Assembly: GCF_000263855.1 (NCBI RefSeq)
Contig: NZ_AJWX01000027.1
Span: 1-64,000, forward strand
From: Pseudomonas sp. M47T1
GTDB taxonomy: Bacteria > Pseudomonadota > Gammaproteobacteria > Pseudomonadales > Pseudomonadaceae
Length of the DNA stretch: 64,000 nt
Reading direction: 5' to 3'
Each line of letters starts with the position of its first letter. Position 1 is the first letter of the stretch. The notes beneath the pieces are model-generated. The model was not told where the DNA came from. It worked only from the letters and a program-made list of their open reading frames with translations, and ran no database searches. This document shows positions 34,432-43,030 of this stretch, in pieces. The position numbers were made by a program, and so were the translations under genes.

Positions 34432-35579
34432 GTGCCGTGATCAACGAAACCGCGCAACCGGGCAAAACCCTGGTCAGCCTGCGTAACCTGAACAAACATT
34501 ACGGCGACTTTGCCGCTGTGGACAACATTTCCCTGGACATACAGGACGGCGAATTCCTCACCTTCCTGGGCTCCAGCGGCTCGGGCAAAAGCACCACCCT
34601 GTCGATGCTGGCCGGCTTTGAAACGCCCAGCAGCGGCGAGATCCTGGTCAATGGCCAGTCACTGGTGAACGTGCCGCCGCACAAGCGCGACATCGGCATG
34701 GTATTCCAGCGCTATTCGCTGTTCCCGCACTTGTCGGTACGCGACAACATCGGCTTCCCGCTGAGCATCCGCAAGCACTCCACCGCCGAAGTGAACAAGC
34801 GCGTCGATGCCATGCTCAAGCTGGTGCAACTCGAATCCTTCGCCCATCGCCGCCCTTCGCAAATGTCCGGCGGCCAGCAACAGCGCGTGGCCATCGCCCG
34901 CGCCCTGGTGTACGAGCCACGCATTCTGCTGATGGACGAACCCCTCGGCGCCCTGGACAAGAAACTGCGTGAAGACCTGCAAGACGAACTGCGCCAGTTG
35001 CACCGGCGGCTGGGCATCACCATCGTTTACGTCACCCACGACCAGGAAGAAGCCATGCGCCTGTCCCAGCGCATCGCCATTTTCAGCCACGGCAAGATCG
35101 TGGGCCTGGGCACCGGCTACGACCTGTACCAGAACCCGCCGAATGCCTTCGTGGCATCGTTCCTGGGCAACTCCAACTTCCTCAAACTCAAGGCCCAGGG
35201 TAATGCTTCGGCCAGCTTCGGCAACCAGCCGCTGTCCATCCGCCTGACCGCTGGCTTGCGCACCGACCAGGACATCCTGCTCATGGTGCGCCCGGAAAAG
35301 GCCCAGGCCCTGAGCGTGGAACAGGCCAACCAACTGCCCCTGCAAGCGGGCTGGAACGAAGTGGCGGCCAAGGTCACCGAGGTGTTGTTCCTGGGCGAAA
35401 GCCAGACCTGCAGCGTGGTCACCACCGGCGGCACGCCCATGACCGTCAAGGCCCTGAGCGCGGCGGGCATGCCCCTCAAGGCCGGCGATGCCGTGCGCGT
35501 GCGCTGGGCCACGGCGGATGCGTGTGTGTATACCCAGTGGGCCGAAGGTGACCTGAACAAGGCGGCTGGCGCGCACTGA
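34428..35579 (+). CDS. ABC transporter ATP-binding protein (PotA/PotG-like)
   Basis: A 383-residue ATPase with Walker A GSSGSGKST, the Q-loop in FQRYSLFPHLSV, signature MSGGQQQRVAIARAL, Walker B ILLMDEPLGALD and switch His in VTHDQEE. A C-terminal TOBE-type regulatory domain follows (from about residue 270). It powers the importer formed with the two permeases. It ends the four-gene operon, with a strong terminator 14 bases downstream. Confidence 0.92.
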   Translation: MSAVINETAQPGKTLVSLRNLNKHYGDFAAVDNISLDIQDGEFLTFLGSSGSGKSTTLSMLAGFETPSSGEILVNGQSLVNVPPHKRDIGMVFQRYSLFPHLSVRDNIGFPLSIRKHSTAEVNKRVDAMLKLVQLESFAHRRPSQMSGGQQQRVAIARALVYEPRILLMDEPLGALDKKLREDLQDELRQLHRRLGITIVYVTHDQEEAMRLSQRIAIFSHGKIVGLGTGYDLYQNPPNAFVASFLGNSNFLKLKAQGNASASFGNQPLSIRLTAGLRTDQDILLMVRPEKAQALSVEQANQLPLQAGWNEVAAKVTEVLFLGESQTCSVVTTGGTPMTVKALSAAGMPLKAGDAVRVRWATADACVYTQWAEGDLNKAAGAH

Positions 35580-35593
35580 GTTTGCCCGCAAAG

Positions 35594-35621
35594 AAAAAGG
35601 CGCCTGACCGGCGCCTTTTTT
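35594..35621 (+). terminator. Rho-independent terminator of the ABC operon
   Basis: An A-tract leads into GGCGCC, loop TGACC, GGCGCC and TTTTTT. It could also serve the opposite strand because of the flanking A-run. Confidence 0.85.
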
Positions 35622-35637
35622 ACGTCTACCGCAATCC

Positions 35638-35672
35638 TGTAGGAGCGGGCCGCGCCCGCGAAGGCTACGCCG
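35638..35672. repeat. Single REP palindrome (class 1)
   Basis: TGTAGGAGCGGGCCGCGCCC followed by GCGAAGGCTACG is a single unit of the class seen elsewhere as facing pairs. Confidence 0.7.
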
Positions 35673-35721
35673 CGTAATACCTGAACCACCGCGCCGCCTG
35701 CTTCAAGGACACAGTCTGCTC

Positions 35722-37122
35722 CTAACGGGTATGCGTTGCCCATGCGGGCTGGGCACGGCCGTTACGCGTGGCCAGGCACCAATACAATGGGCAAGTCACC
35801 GCCAGCCCCACCAGCCACGACAGGTCCACCCCGTCAACCAGATTGGCCCACGGCCCCACATACAGCGACGTATTGGCAAACGGCAACTGCACGATGATGC
35901 CAATGAAATACGCCACGATCGCATGGGGATTGAACCGCCCATAAATCCCGCCATCGGCGGCAAAGATCGAAGCAATGTCATAGCTGCCACGCTTGATCAG
36001 GTAGAAGTCGATCAGGTTGATCGACGCCCACGGCACCAGCACCAACAGCAGCGCCAGGATCAGGCCGATGAAGTGCGAGATAAAGTGCGACGAAGCGCCC
36101 AGCGCCATGAAGCAGCAGCCGGTCAGCACCACCGCCGACAAAGCCACCCGCACCTTGATGCTCGGCGTCCAGCTGCCGGCAAACGTCTGGATGGAGGTGA
36201 CGATGGAGAGCGTGGCGCCATACAGGTTCAAGGCGTTGTGGCTGATGATGTTGAGCAGGAACAGCACCATCAGAATCGGCCCCAGGCCACCGGTGGCCTG
36301 CTTCACAGCCGCCATGGCCTCGGTGCCTTCAGGCGTGGCCAGCACGGCAACCGCACCGAAGCTGAACGACAAAATGGTGCCCAGGCACGCGCCCGCGTAG
36401 GTGGCGAAAAACGGCCGGGCGATGCCGATGTCCGCCGGCAAGTAGCGCGAATAGTCCGACACGTAGGGTGAGAAGCTGATCTGCCAGATGATGCCCAGCG
36501 ACACCGTGGCCAGGAAGCCCGACAGGTTGAAGGCACCCCGGCTGAAGAAGTCCAGCGGCAGGTCATGGCTGAAGATCATGAAGAACCCGGCCAGCAGCGC
36601 GCTGCCCATCACCCAGGTGCCGATGCGGTTGAGGGTATGGATAAAGCGGTAGCCAATCACGCCAATGGCCGTAGCGCTCAGCGCGCCGATGATGATACCG
36701 CCCGTCAGGGGAATTTCGCTGACCATGCCGTGAATCGATTCACCTGCCAGCACGATGTTGGAGATGAAGAAGCCGACGTAGATAATCGCCGCGAAAAACA
36801 CGATCAGCAGCGCGCCATATCGGCCGAACTGGCCACGGCTTTGCACCATTTGCGGGATGCCCATGCGCGGGCCCTGGGCCGACGCCAAGGCAATCACTAC
36901 CCCGCCAATCATGTGCCCAAGGGCGATGGCGATCAGCCCCCACAGTAGGTTGAGGTGGAATACCTGGACCACCATGGCGCCGGTGACAATGGGCAACGGG
37001 GCGATGTTGGTGCTGAACCACAAGGTAAAGAGATCGCGCGCCTTCCCATGGCGCTCTGCTAACGGCACGTAATCCACCGTATGGTTTTCGATCAACTGCG
37101 TCTGTTCTGGCATTTGGGACAT
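35722..37122 (-). CDS. NCS1-family permease (purine-cytosine permease-like)
   Basis: A 466-residue permease with about twelve hydrophobic segments, of the nucleobase:cation symporter-1 family (cytosine permease CodB/Pbu type). Recognisable stretches are TLWFSTNIAPLPIVTGAMV in the first helix and FSPYVSDYSRYLP in the substrate region. It implies a nucleobase-like or other N-heterocyclic substrate. The ATG of MSQMPEQ is preferred; an ATG 60 bases upstream has a better GAGAGG site and remains possible. It is divergent from the second flavin reductase, with operator sites 4a and 4b between them. Confidence 0.87.
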   Translation of the reverse strand: MSQMPEQTQLIENHTVDYVPLAERHGKARDLFTLWFSTNIAPLPIVTGAMVVQVFHLNLLWGLIAIALGHMIGGVVIALASAQGPRMGIPQMVQSRGQFGRYGALLIVFFAAIIYVGFFISNIVLAGESIHGMVSEIPLTGGIIIGALSATAIGVIGYRFIHTLNRIGTWVMGSALLAGFFMIFSHDLPLDFFSRGAFNLSGFLATVSLGIIWQISFSPYVSDYSRYLPADIGIARPFFATYAGACLGTILSFSFGAVAVLATPEGTEAMAAVKQATGGLGPILMVLFLLNIISHNALNLYGATLSIVTSIQTFAGSWTPSIKVRVALSAVVLTGCCFMALGASSHFISHFIGLILALLLVLVPWASINLIDFYLIKRGSYDIASIFAADGGIYGRFNPHAIVAYFIGIIVQLPFANTSLYVGPWANLVDGVDLSWLVGLAVTCPLYWCLATRNGRAQPAWATHTR

Positions 37123-37206
37123 GGGTGCACTCGATTCTCTGTTCTTGTCTTTGTATGGAAATGCAATTCGGAGGCCGTTCATCGACGCCCTCTCGAATGA
37201 ACACCA

Positions 37207-37251
37207 TATTATGGTATTCCAAACTTTCCACAAGTGAAAAGTCGGTATACC
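37207..37251. promoter_or_regulatory. GntR operators, sites 4a and 4b
   Basis: TATTATGGTATTCCA and, 22 bases further, GGTATACCATCAG lie in the divergent gap between the permease and flavin reductase genes. Two sites here fit control in both directions. Confidence 0.7.
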
Positions 37252-37306
37252 ATCAGACAAACAAAGCCGCATAAAAACCCTACAGCCGCTTGCCGAGGAA
37301 CACGTA

Positions 37307-37792
37307 ATGATCGACGCCACCGTCTACAAGAACGTCATGGGCTCCTTCCCCTCTGGCGTCACCGTAATCACCACCCTGGACGACCACGGCCAGGTCGTGG
37401 GCCTCACTGCCAGTGCCTTCAGCTCCCTGTCCATCGACCCCGCCCTGGTGCTGTTCTGCCCCAACTACAGCTCCGATTCCTACCCGGTGCTGATCAAGAA
37501 CAAGCGCTTTGCCATTCATCTGCTTTCCGGCCAGCAGCAGGCCGAAGCCTATGCCTTCGCAAGCAAGGGCAAGGACAAGGCAGCCGGCATCGAGTGGACC
37601 CTCAGCGAACTGGGTAACCCGCTGCTGGCCAACGCCGTGGCAATCATCGAGTGCGAGTTGTGGCGTGAATACGAAGGCGGCGACCACGCCATCATGGTGG
37701 GCGCGGTGAAAAATTTGATCGTGCCGAACCAGGGCAACAGCCCGCTGGTGTACTGCCGCGGCAAGATGGGCGCGCTGCCCGCCTTCGCATAA
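37307..37792 (+). CDS. Flavin reductase family protein (monooxygenase reductase component), copy 2
   Basis: A 161-residue paralogue of the reductase at 27.8 kb with the same motifs (SFPSGVTVITTLD, TASAFSSLSIDPALVLFC, GGDHAIMVG). GAGGAAC precedes the ATG. It is 119 bases before the luciferase-like monooxygenase on the same strand and is the most likely electron donor to it. Copies at both ends of the cluster suggest an internal duplication. Confidence 0.9.
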   Translation: MIDATVYKNVMGSFPSGVTVITTLDDHGQVVGLTASAFSSLSIDPALVLFCPNYSSDSYPVLIKNKRFAIHLLSGQQQAEAYAFASKGKDKAAGIEWTLSELGNPLLANAVAIIECELWREYEGGDHAIMVGAVKNLIVPNQGNSPLVYCRGKMGALPAFA

Positions 37793-37811
37793 AGGCATTG
37801 CAGATTATTGG

Positions 37812-37832
37812 TATTATGGTATACCAATAATA
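37812..37832. promoter_or_regulatory. GntR operator, site 5
   Basis: TATTATGGTATACCAATAAT is the most symmetrical copy: the palindrome TGGTATACCA is extended by TATTA/ATAATA arms. It lies 80 bases before the luciferase-like monooxygenase. Confidence 0.75.
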
Positions 37833-37911
37833 CGACCGCAGCGCCTAGCGCTCCCCACAGCATCAGGCTCGCTTTTGGCAGGCCAAAAACAAAAGATCCG
37901 AGGTACGCGTC

Positions 37912-38949
37912 ATGAAGTTTTCCCTGTTCGTGCATATGGAACGCTGGGACGAGAAAGTCAGCCACCGGCAACTGTTCGAAGACCTGACCGAGCTGACCCT
38001 GATGGCCGAAAAAGGTGGCTTCAGCACCGTGTGGATCGGCGAACACCACGCCATGGAATACACCATTTCGCCAAGCCCCATGCCGCTGCTGGCCTACCTG
38101 GCCGGCAAGACTGAGACCATTCACCTGGGCGCCGGCACCATCATCGCGCCGTTCTGGCACCCGCTGCGGGTAGCCGGTGAATGCGCCCTGCTGGACGTGA
38201 TCAGCAACGGCCGCATGGAAGTGGGCCTGGCCCGTGGTGCGTACCAGGTGGAGTTCGACCGCATGGCCGGCGGCATGCCCGCCAGCAGCGGCGGCAACGC
38301 CCTGCGCGAAATGGTGCCGGTGGTGCGCAAGCTGTGGGAAGGCGACTACGCTCACGACGGCGAAATCTGGAAATTCCCCACCTCCACCAGCGTACCGAAA
38401 CCAGTGCGTACCCCACCGATCTGGATCGCCGCCCGTGACCCGGACTCGCACAACTTCGCCGTGGCCAACGGTTGCAACGTGATGGTCACGCCGCTGATGA
38501 AAGGCGACGAAGAAGTGGTGGACCTGAAGAACAAGTTCGAAGCCGCGCTGGCCAACAACCCAGATGTCCCGCGCCCGCAACTGATGGTACTGCGCCACAC
38601 CCACGTGCACGCCAAGGACGACCCGGATGGCTGGCAGGTGGGCGCCAAGGCCATCTCGCGTTTCTACCGCACCTTTGATGCCTGGTTTGGCAACAAGACC
38701 GTGCCGGTCAACGGCTTCCTCGACCCAAGCCCGGAAGAAAAATTCGCCGAACGCCCGGAGTTCCAGCTGGAGAACATCCGCAAGAACACCATGATCGGCA
38801 CCCCGGAAGAGATCGTTGCGCGTATCAAGCATTACCAGGAACTGGGGGTGGATGAGTTCAGCTTCTGGTGTGACAACAGCTTGCCCCATGAAGAGAAGCG
38901 CAAGTCGCTACAACTCTTCATCGACCAGGTGGTGCCAGCCTTCCGCTGA
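37912..38949 (+). CDS. LLM-class flavin-dependent monooxygenase
   Basis: A 345-residue luciferase-like monooxygenase: MKFSLFVHMERWDEKVSHRQ, FSTVWIGEHHAMEYTISPSP, IHLGAGTIIAPFWHPLRVA and GRMEVGLARGAYQVEFDR. It is of the group acting with a separate flavin reductase, as RutA does on uracil. With its own operator and the adjacent reductase it is the probable first enzyme of the cluster, attacking a ring or C-N bond of the imported compound. It is only distantly similar to the enzyme at 3 kb. A bidirectional terminator follows. Confidence 0.9.
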   Translation: MKFSLFVHMERWDEKVSHRQLFEDLTELTLMAEKGGFSTVWIGEHHAMEYTISPSPMPLLAYLAGKTETIHLGAGTIIAPFWHPLRVAGECALLDVISNGRMEVGLARGAYQVEFDRMAGGMPASSGGNALREMVPVVRKLWEGDYAHDGEIWKFPTSTSVPKPVRTPPIWIAARDPDSHNFAVANGCNVMVTPLMKGDEEVVDLKNKFEAALANNPDVPRPQLMVLRHTHVHAKDDPDGWQVGAKAISRFYRTFDAWFGNKTVPVNGFLDPSPEEKFAERPEFQLENIRKNTMIGTPEEIVARIKHYQELGVDEFSFWCDNSLPHEEKRKSLQLFIDQVVPAFR

Positions 38950-39056
38950 AAACGTTGTGGGGCCGGGCGAAGCTCGGGAACGCGCCAGGCACACGTGGCG
39001 AGGCGTTCGCTTCCCCAGCTTCACCCGGTCCCACAAGGTGACAGCGTTACCCGAAA

Positions 39057-39088
39057 TAAAAAAGCCGGCCTCAAAGAGCCGGCTTTTT
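39057..39088. terminator. Bidirectional rho-independent terminator
   Basis: AAAGCCGGC and GCCGGCTTT form the stem, with an A-run before and a T-run after, between converging genes. It can end transcription from both sides. Confidence 0.88.
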
Positions 39089-39106
39089 ACTAACGAGCGC
39101 CAGGTA

Positions 39107-40414
39107 TCAAGACCCCACCACCGCCCCGCCCTGCACCGCACCCGGCGCATCCTCCACCGGCTTGATCCGCACCACTTCCCGCGCCACGGTCCACACAATG
39201 ATCGCCGCAATGATGTCGAAAATCGCCAGCACCACGAACAGCGGGCTGTAACCTACCTGGGTCACCAGCACACCAAACACCGCGGTGAACGCGGCAGCGC
39301 CGAGGAAGCCGAACATGCCGCCGGCACCGGTGGCGGTGGCCACTTCGTTCTTGCCGAACGAGTCGGAGGTAATTGCATACAGCGCACCCGACAGGGTCTG
39401 GTGAGCGAAACCGCCTACGCACAGCAGGGCAATGGCCATGTACGGGCTATCAACCAGGCCGATGCACGCCGGGCCGATCATGCAGGAGCAACCGAACAGC
39501 ATGACCATTTTACGCGAGGTGAACAGCGACACCTTGCAGTAGCGGTGGAAGATAGGGCTCAGGTAGCCGCCCAGCACACAACCCAGGTCCGCTGCCAGGA
39601 ACGGCAGCCAGGCGAACATGGCAATTTCCTTGATGTTCATGTGCCGTTCGGTCATCAGGTACAGCGGGATCCAGGCGTTGAAGGTCTGCCAGGCCGGCTC
39701 GGAGAGAATGCGCGCCGAGGCGATAGCGTAGAAGTTGCGGCTGGCGACGATCTTTTTCCAGCTGCCGCGCTGCTTGGGTTCTTCCTTGAAATGCGCTTCC
39801 TGGCCACTGAGGATGTACTCGCGTTCTTCGTCGCTCAGGCGCTTCTGGTCGCGCGGGTGCTTGTACAGGAACAGCCAGCCCACACTCCAGACAATGCCGG
39901 CCGCGCCGACAATCAGGAACGCCAACTGCCAGCCGCTGTGCAGGATGGCCCACACCACCAATGGCGGCGCCAACAGCGCGCCCACCGAGGAGCCGATGTT
40001 GAACCAGCCGATGGCCACAGAACGCTCTTTGGCCGGGAACCACTCGGTAGTGGCCTTGACGCCAGCGGGCAGGCCCGCCGCTTCGGTCAGGCCCAGCAGG
40101 CCACGCAGGAAGGCCAGGCTCTGCCAGCCGGTGGCCATCGCCGCGCCGGCGCAGGCCAGCGACCAGGCAATGGCGAACACCGCGAAGCCCATCTTGGTAC
40201 CGATGGCATCCAGCACATAGCCGGCAACCGGCTGCATCAGCGCATAGCAAATCTGCCAGGCGACTACGATGTGAGAATACTGCTCGGTGGAGATGGTCAG
40301 CTCGCTCATCATCGTGGGCGCTGCGACCGAGAGGGTGTTACGGGCCAGGTAGTTGACGATCAGGCCACCCATGACCAGGGCGACCATCCACCAACGGATG
40401 CCTTTAATCTTCAT
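39107..40414 (-). CDS. MFS transporter, hexuronate/glucarate type
   Basis: A 435-residue major facilitator of the anion:cation symporter group (ExuT/GudP-like): RWWMVALVMGGLIVNYLARNT, EWFPAKERSVAIGWFNIGSSVGALLAPPL and GFLGAAAFTAVFGVLVTQVGYSP. It is divergent from uronate dehydrogenase, so it most likely imports glucuronate or galacturonate. AAGGTG before the ATG supports the start; a GTG just upstream is possible. Confidence 0.85.
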   Translation of the reverse strand: MKIKGIRWWMVALVMGGLIVNYLARNTLSVAAPTMMSELTISTEQYSHIVVAWQICYALMQPVAGYVLDAIGTKMGFAVFAIAWSLACAGAAMATGWQSLAFLRGLLGLTEAAGLPAGVKATTEWFPAKERSVAIGWFNIGSSVGALLAPPLVVWAILHSGWQLAFLIVGAAGIVWSVGWLFLYKHPRDQKRLSDEEREYILSGQEAHFKEEPKQRGSWKKIVASRNFYAIASARILSEPAWQTFNAWIPLYLMTERHMNIKEIAMFAWLPFLAADLGCVLGGYLSPIFHRYCKVSLFTSRKMVMLFGCSCMIGPACIGLVDSPYMAIALLCVGGFAHQTLSGALYAITSDSFGKNEVATATGAGGMFGFLGAAAFTAVFGVLVTQVGYSPLFVVLAIFDIIAAIIVWTVAREVVRIKPVEDAPGAVQGGAVVGS

Positions 40415-40482
40415 CACTTCACCTTGATTGTTTTTTTGATTAGGTGAGCGTTACCCAAGAGAGTCGCGCTTTGACACATAAT

Positions 40483-40502
40483 GTTATACGTTGTCGTATA
40501 AC
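40483..40502. promoter_or_regulatory. Palindromic operator between uronate genes
   Basis: GTTATACG, TTGT, CGTATAAC is a perfect 8-bp inverted repeat in the divergent gap, preceded by TTGACA. A related half site, TTGTACGATGACA, lies near the udh side. It resembles operators of GntR-type sugar-acid regulators; no such gene is in this part of the window. Confidence 0.65.
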
Positions 40503-40649
40503 TACCTTATAACGATTGCCAGGTTTTGCTGTCAATGGGCCATTTGGTCTAGTGACGATTGACAGTCAGCACTCCGGATCTGAATAATCCGCGCCACGTT
40601 GTACGATGACATCGAGCAAACAATAACTTACAAGAGGCCCGTGCCGCCC

Positions 40650-41468
40650 ATGACTTCCCCCAGCAAACCCTTCAACCGCCTACTGCTGACCGGTGCCGCT
40701 GGCGGCCTGGGCAAAGAACTGCGCGAACGCCTGAAGCCCTTCTGCCGTACGCTGCGCCTGTCTGACATCGCCAACATCGCGCCAGCGGACCACAAACAGG
40801 AAGAAATCCAGGTCTGCGACCTTTCCGACAAACAGGCGGTGCATCACCTGGTGGAAGGTGTGGACGCCATCGTGCATTTTGGTGGGGTGTCGGTAGAGCG
40901 CCCGTTCGAAGAAATCCTGGGCGCCAACATCTGCGGGGTGTTTCATATCTATGAAGCCGCCCGTCGCCATGGCGTGAAGCGGGTGATTTTCGCCAGCTCC
41001 AACCACGTGATCGGCTTCCATAAGCAGACCGAAGTGATCGATGCCCAAAGCCCCCGCCGCCCGGACAGCTACTACGGCCTGAGCAAGTGCTACGGCGAAG
41101 ACATGGCCAGCTTCTATTTCGACCGCTACGGCATCGAAACCCTGACCATCCGCATCGGCTCATCGTTCGCCGAGCCACAGAACCGCCGCATGCTCAGCAC
41201 CTGGCTGAGTTTCGAAGACCTGACCCAGTTGATCGCCCGCGGCCTGTACACCGACAACATTGGCCACACCGTGGTGTACGGCGCATCGAACAACAAGACC
41301 ACCTGGTGGGACAACCGCTACGCCGCGCACCTGGGCTACCAGCCCAAGGACAGCAGCGAACAGTTCCGCGCGAAAGTGGAAGCCCAGCCGATGCCGCCGG
41401 CAGATGATCCGACGATGGTGTATCAGGGCGGGGCGTTTGTGGCGGCAGGACCGTTCGGCGATAACTGA
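40650..41468 (+). CDS. udh: Uronate dehydrogenase
   Basis: A 272-residue short-chain (extended SDR) dehydrogenase closely matching remembered P. putida uronate dehydrogenase. The Rossmann motif is LLLTGAAGGLGKELRERL and the catalytic pair is Tyr142/Lys146 in SYYGLSK. It oxidises glucuronate or galacturonate to the aldaro-lactone with NAD. The ATG giving MTSPSKPFNRL matches known starts; the frame continues upstream without likeness. Divergent from the hexuronate transporter. Confidence 0.93.
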   Translation: MTSPSKPFNRLLLTGAAGGLGKELRERLKPFCRTLRLSDIANIAPADHKQEEIQVCDLSDKQAVHHLVEGVDAIVHFGGVSVERPFEEILGANICGVFHIYEAARRHGVKRVIFASSNHVIGFHKQTEVIDAQSPRRPDSYYGLSKCYGEDMASFYFDRYGIETLTIRIGSSFAEPQNRRMLSTWLSFEDLTQLIARGLYTDNIGHTVVYGASNNKTTWWDNRYAAHLGYQPKDSSEQFRAKVEAQPMPPADDPTMVYQGGAFVAAGPFGDN

Positions 41469-41505
41469 AAACGCGACCTCGGCTGCGTTGAGGTTGATAC
41501 CTGCC

Positions 41506-41592
41506 GTAGGAGCGGGCTCTGCCCGCAAAAGCTACACCGCTTAGTTCCAGCGCTACTGCGGCGTTCTTTTCGCGGGCAGAGCCCGCTCCCAC
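41506..41592. repeat. Paired REP palindromes (class 1)
   Basis: GTAGGAGCGGGCTCTGCCCG and the facing CGGGCAGAGCCCGCTCCCAC form an almost perfect inverted pair between the convergent udh and amtB genes. It may act as a transcription barrier. Confidence 0.85.
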
Positions 41593-41614
41593 ATGTTCCG
41601 GTGTTGCCGCAGGA

Positions 41615-42937
41615 TCAGTGGTTGTAGGCGCTTTCGTTATGCTCGCCCAAATCCAGCCCCAACTCCTCCGTCGCCTCATCCGCCCGTAATCCGATCACCA
41701 TCTTGATCACTTTCAGGATGATCCAGCTCACCGCGAAGCAGTAGACAAAGGTAAAGCTCACGCCCTTGAACTGCGCCCACAGCTGCCCGGCGATGGTGAC
41801 GTTGGGTACATACCCGCCCAGCGATGGCACGCAGAAAACGCCCGTGAGCAAGGCACCGACGATCCCGCCAATGCCGTGCAGGCCGAACACGTCCAGGCTG
41901 TCGTCATAACCAAAGCGACGCTTGAGGCTGGTAGCGCCCAGGTAGCAGATCACGCCGCACAACAGGCCAATGGCCAAGGCACCGCCAGTGCCTACGTAGG
42001 CACACGCAGGCGTGATGCCCACCAGGCCCGCCAGGGCGCCACTGGCCAAGCCCAGGGCGCTGGGGCGGCCGGCCTTGAACCATTCGGTGAACATCCAGCC
42101 GATGATGCCAGCGCAGGCGCCCAGTTGGGTGTTGATCATGACAATGCCGGAAATGCCGCTCAGGCCACCGCCCGAACCGATGTTGAAGCCGAACCAGCCC
42201 ACCCACAGCATGGCTGCGCCCACCATGGTGAAGCTCAGGTTATGCGCAGGCATGGGCGTGTGCGGGTAGCCCTTGCGCTTGCCCAGCAGAATGCACGCCG
42301 CCAGTGCCGCGACCCCGGCGTTGATGTGCACGGCGGTGCCGCCAGCGTAGTCCAGGGTGCCCCAATTGTGCATCAACGCCCCTGCCCCGCCCCACACCAT
42401 GTGGGCGATGGGCGCATAGACCAGGGTGAACCACACGGCCATGAAAATCAGCGCCGCCGAGAACTTCATGCGTTCGGCAAAGGCGCCGGCGATCAGGGCC
42501 GGGGTGATGATGGCGAAGGTCATCTGGAACGTCACGAACACGCCTTCGGGGATGTCACCGACGATGCTGTCGGCGGTCATGCCGGCAAGGAACACCCGGC
42601 CAAGGCCGCCGACGAAGCTGTTGAAGGTGACCTGGCCGTCGATCATGTTGGTGGTGTCGACCACCATGCTGTAGCCGTAGATCACCCACAGCACGCCCAC
42701 CACGCCGGCGATGCCGAAGCATTGGGTGAACAGCGAAAGCATGTTTTTCGCCCGCACCAGGCCACCGTAGAACAGCGCCAGGCCCGGCAGGCACATGAAC
42801 AGCACCAGCACGGCGGCGGTGATCATCCACGCGCTGCTGCCCAGGTTGAGGGTGGGCGGCGGTGTATCGGCGGCGTTGGCCAGGGGGGATAATAGGGTTA
42901 ATGCAAGGAGGGAAATGCCGGGAAGACGGTTAACCAT
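41615..42937 (-). CDS. amtB: Ammonium/methylammonium transporter
   Basis: A 440-residue Amt channel with a signal-like first segment (LPGISLLALTLLSPLANA), then eleven helices. Hallmarks are WMITAAVLVLFMCLPGLALFYGGLVRAKN, DYAGGTAVHINAGVAALAACILLG (first pore His) and DVFGLHGIGGIVGALLTGVF (second pore His). AGGAGCTTT before the ATG fixes the start against a longer frame. No glnK gene is attached, unlike the canonical pair. Its position downstream of the N-methylglutamate synthase genes suggests methylammonium or ammonium uptake for that pathway. Confidence 0.92.
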   Translation of the reverse strand: MVNRLPGISLLALTLLSPLANAADTPPPTLNLGSSAWMITAAVLVLFMCLPGLALFYGGLVRAKNMLSLFTQCFGIAGVVGVLWVIYGYSMVVDTTNMIDGQVTFNSFVGGLGRVFLAGMTADSIVGDIPEGVFVTFQMTFAIITPALIAGAFAERMKFSAALIFMAVWFTLVYAPIAHMVWGGAGALMHNWGTLDYAGGTAVHINAGVAALAACILLGKRKGYPHTPMPAHNLSFTMVGAAMLWVGWFGFNIGSGGGLSGISGIVMINTQLGACAGIIGWMFTEWFKAGRPSALGLASGALAGLVGITPACAYVGTGGALAIGLLCGVICYLGATSLKRRFGYDDSLDVFGLHGIGGIVGALLTGVFCVPSLGGYVPNVTIAGQLWAQFKGVSFTFVYCFAVSWIILKVIKMVIGLRADEATEELGLDLGEHNESAYNH

Positions 42938-43030
42938 TTTCAAAGCTCCTGCGAGGAATGGAAGGTTGTCTGGCAGCAAGCACAATGGGGGTAGAGCGCT
43001 GGGCCTTGGCGGCCTCTTATGGGCATACCT

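Noticed and set aside
38816..40447. A 543-codon plus-strand frame
   Set aside because: It runs antisense to the hexuronate-type transporter and across a terminator; the transporter frame is the real one.
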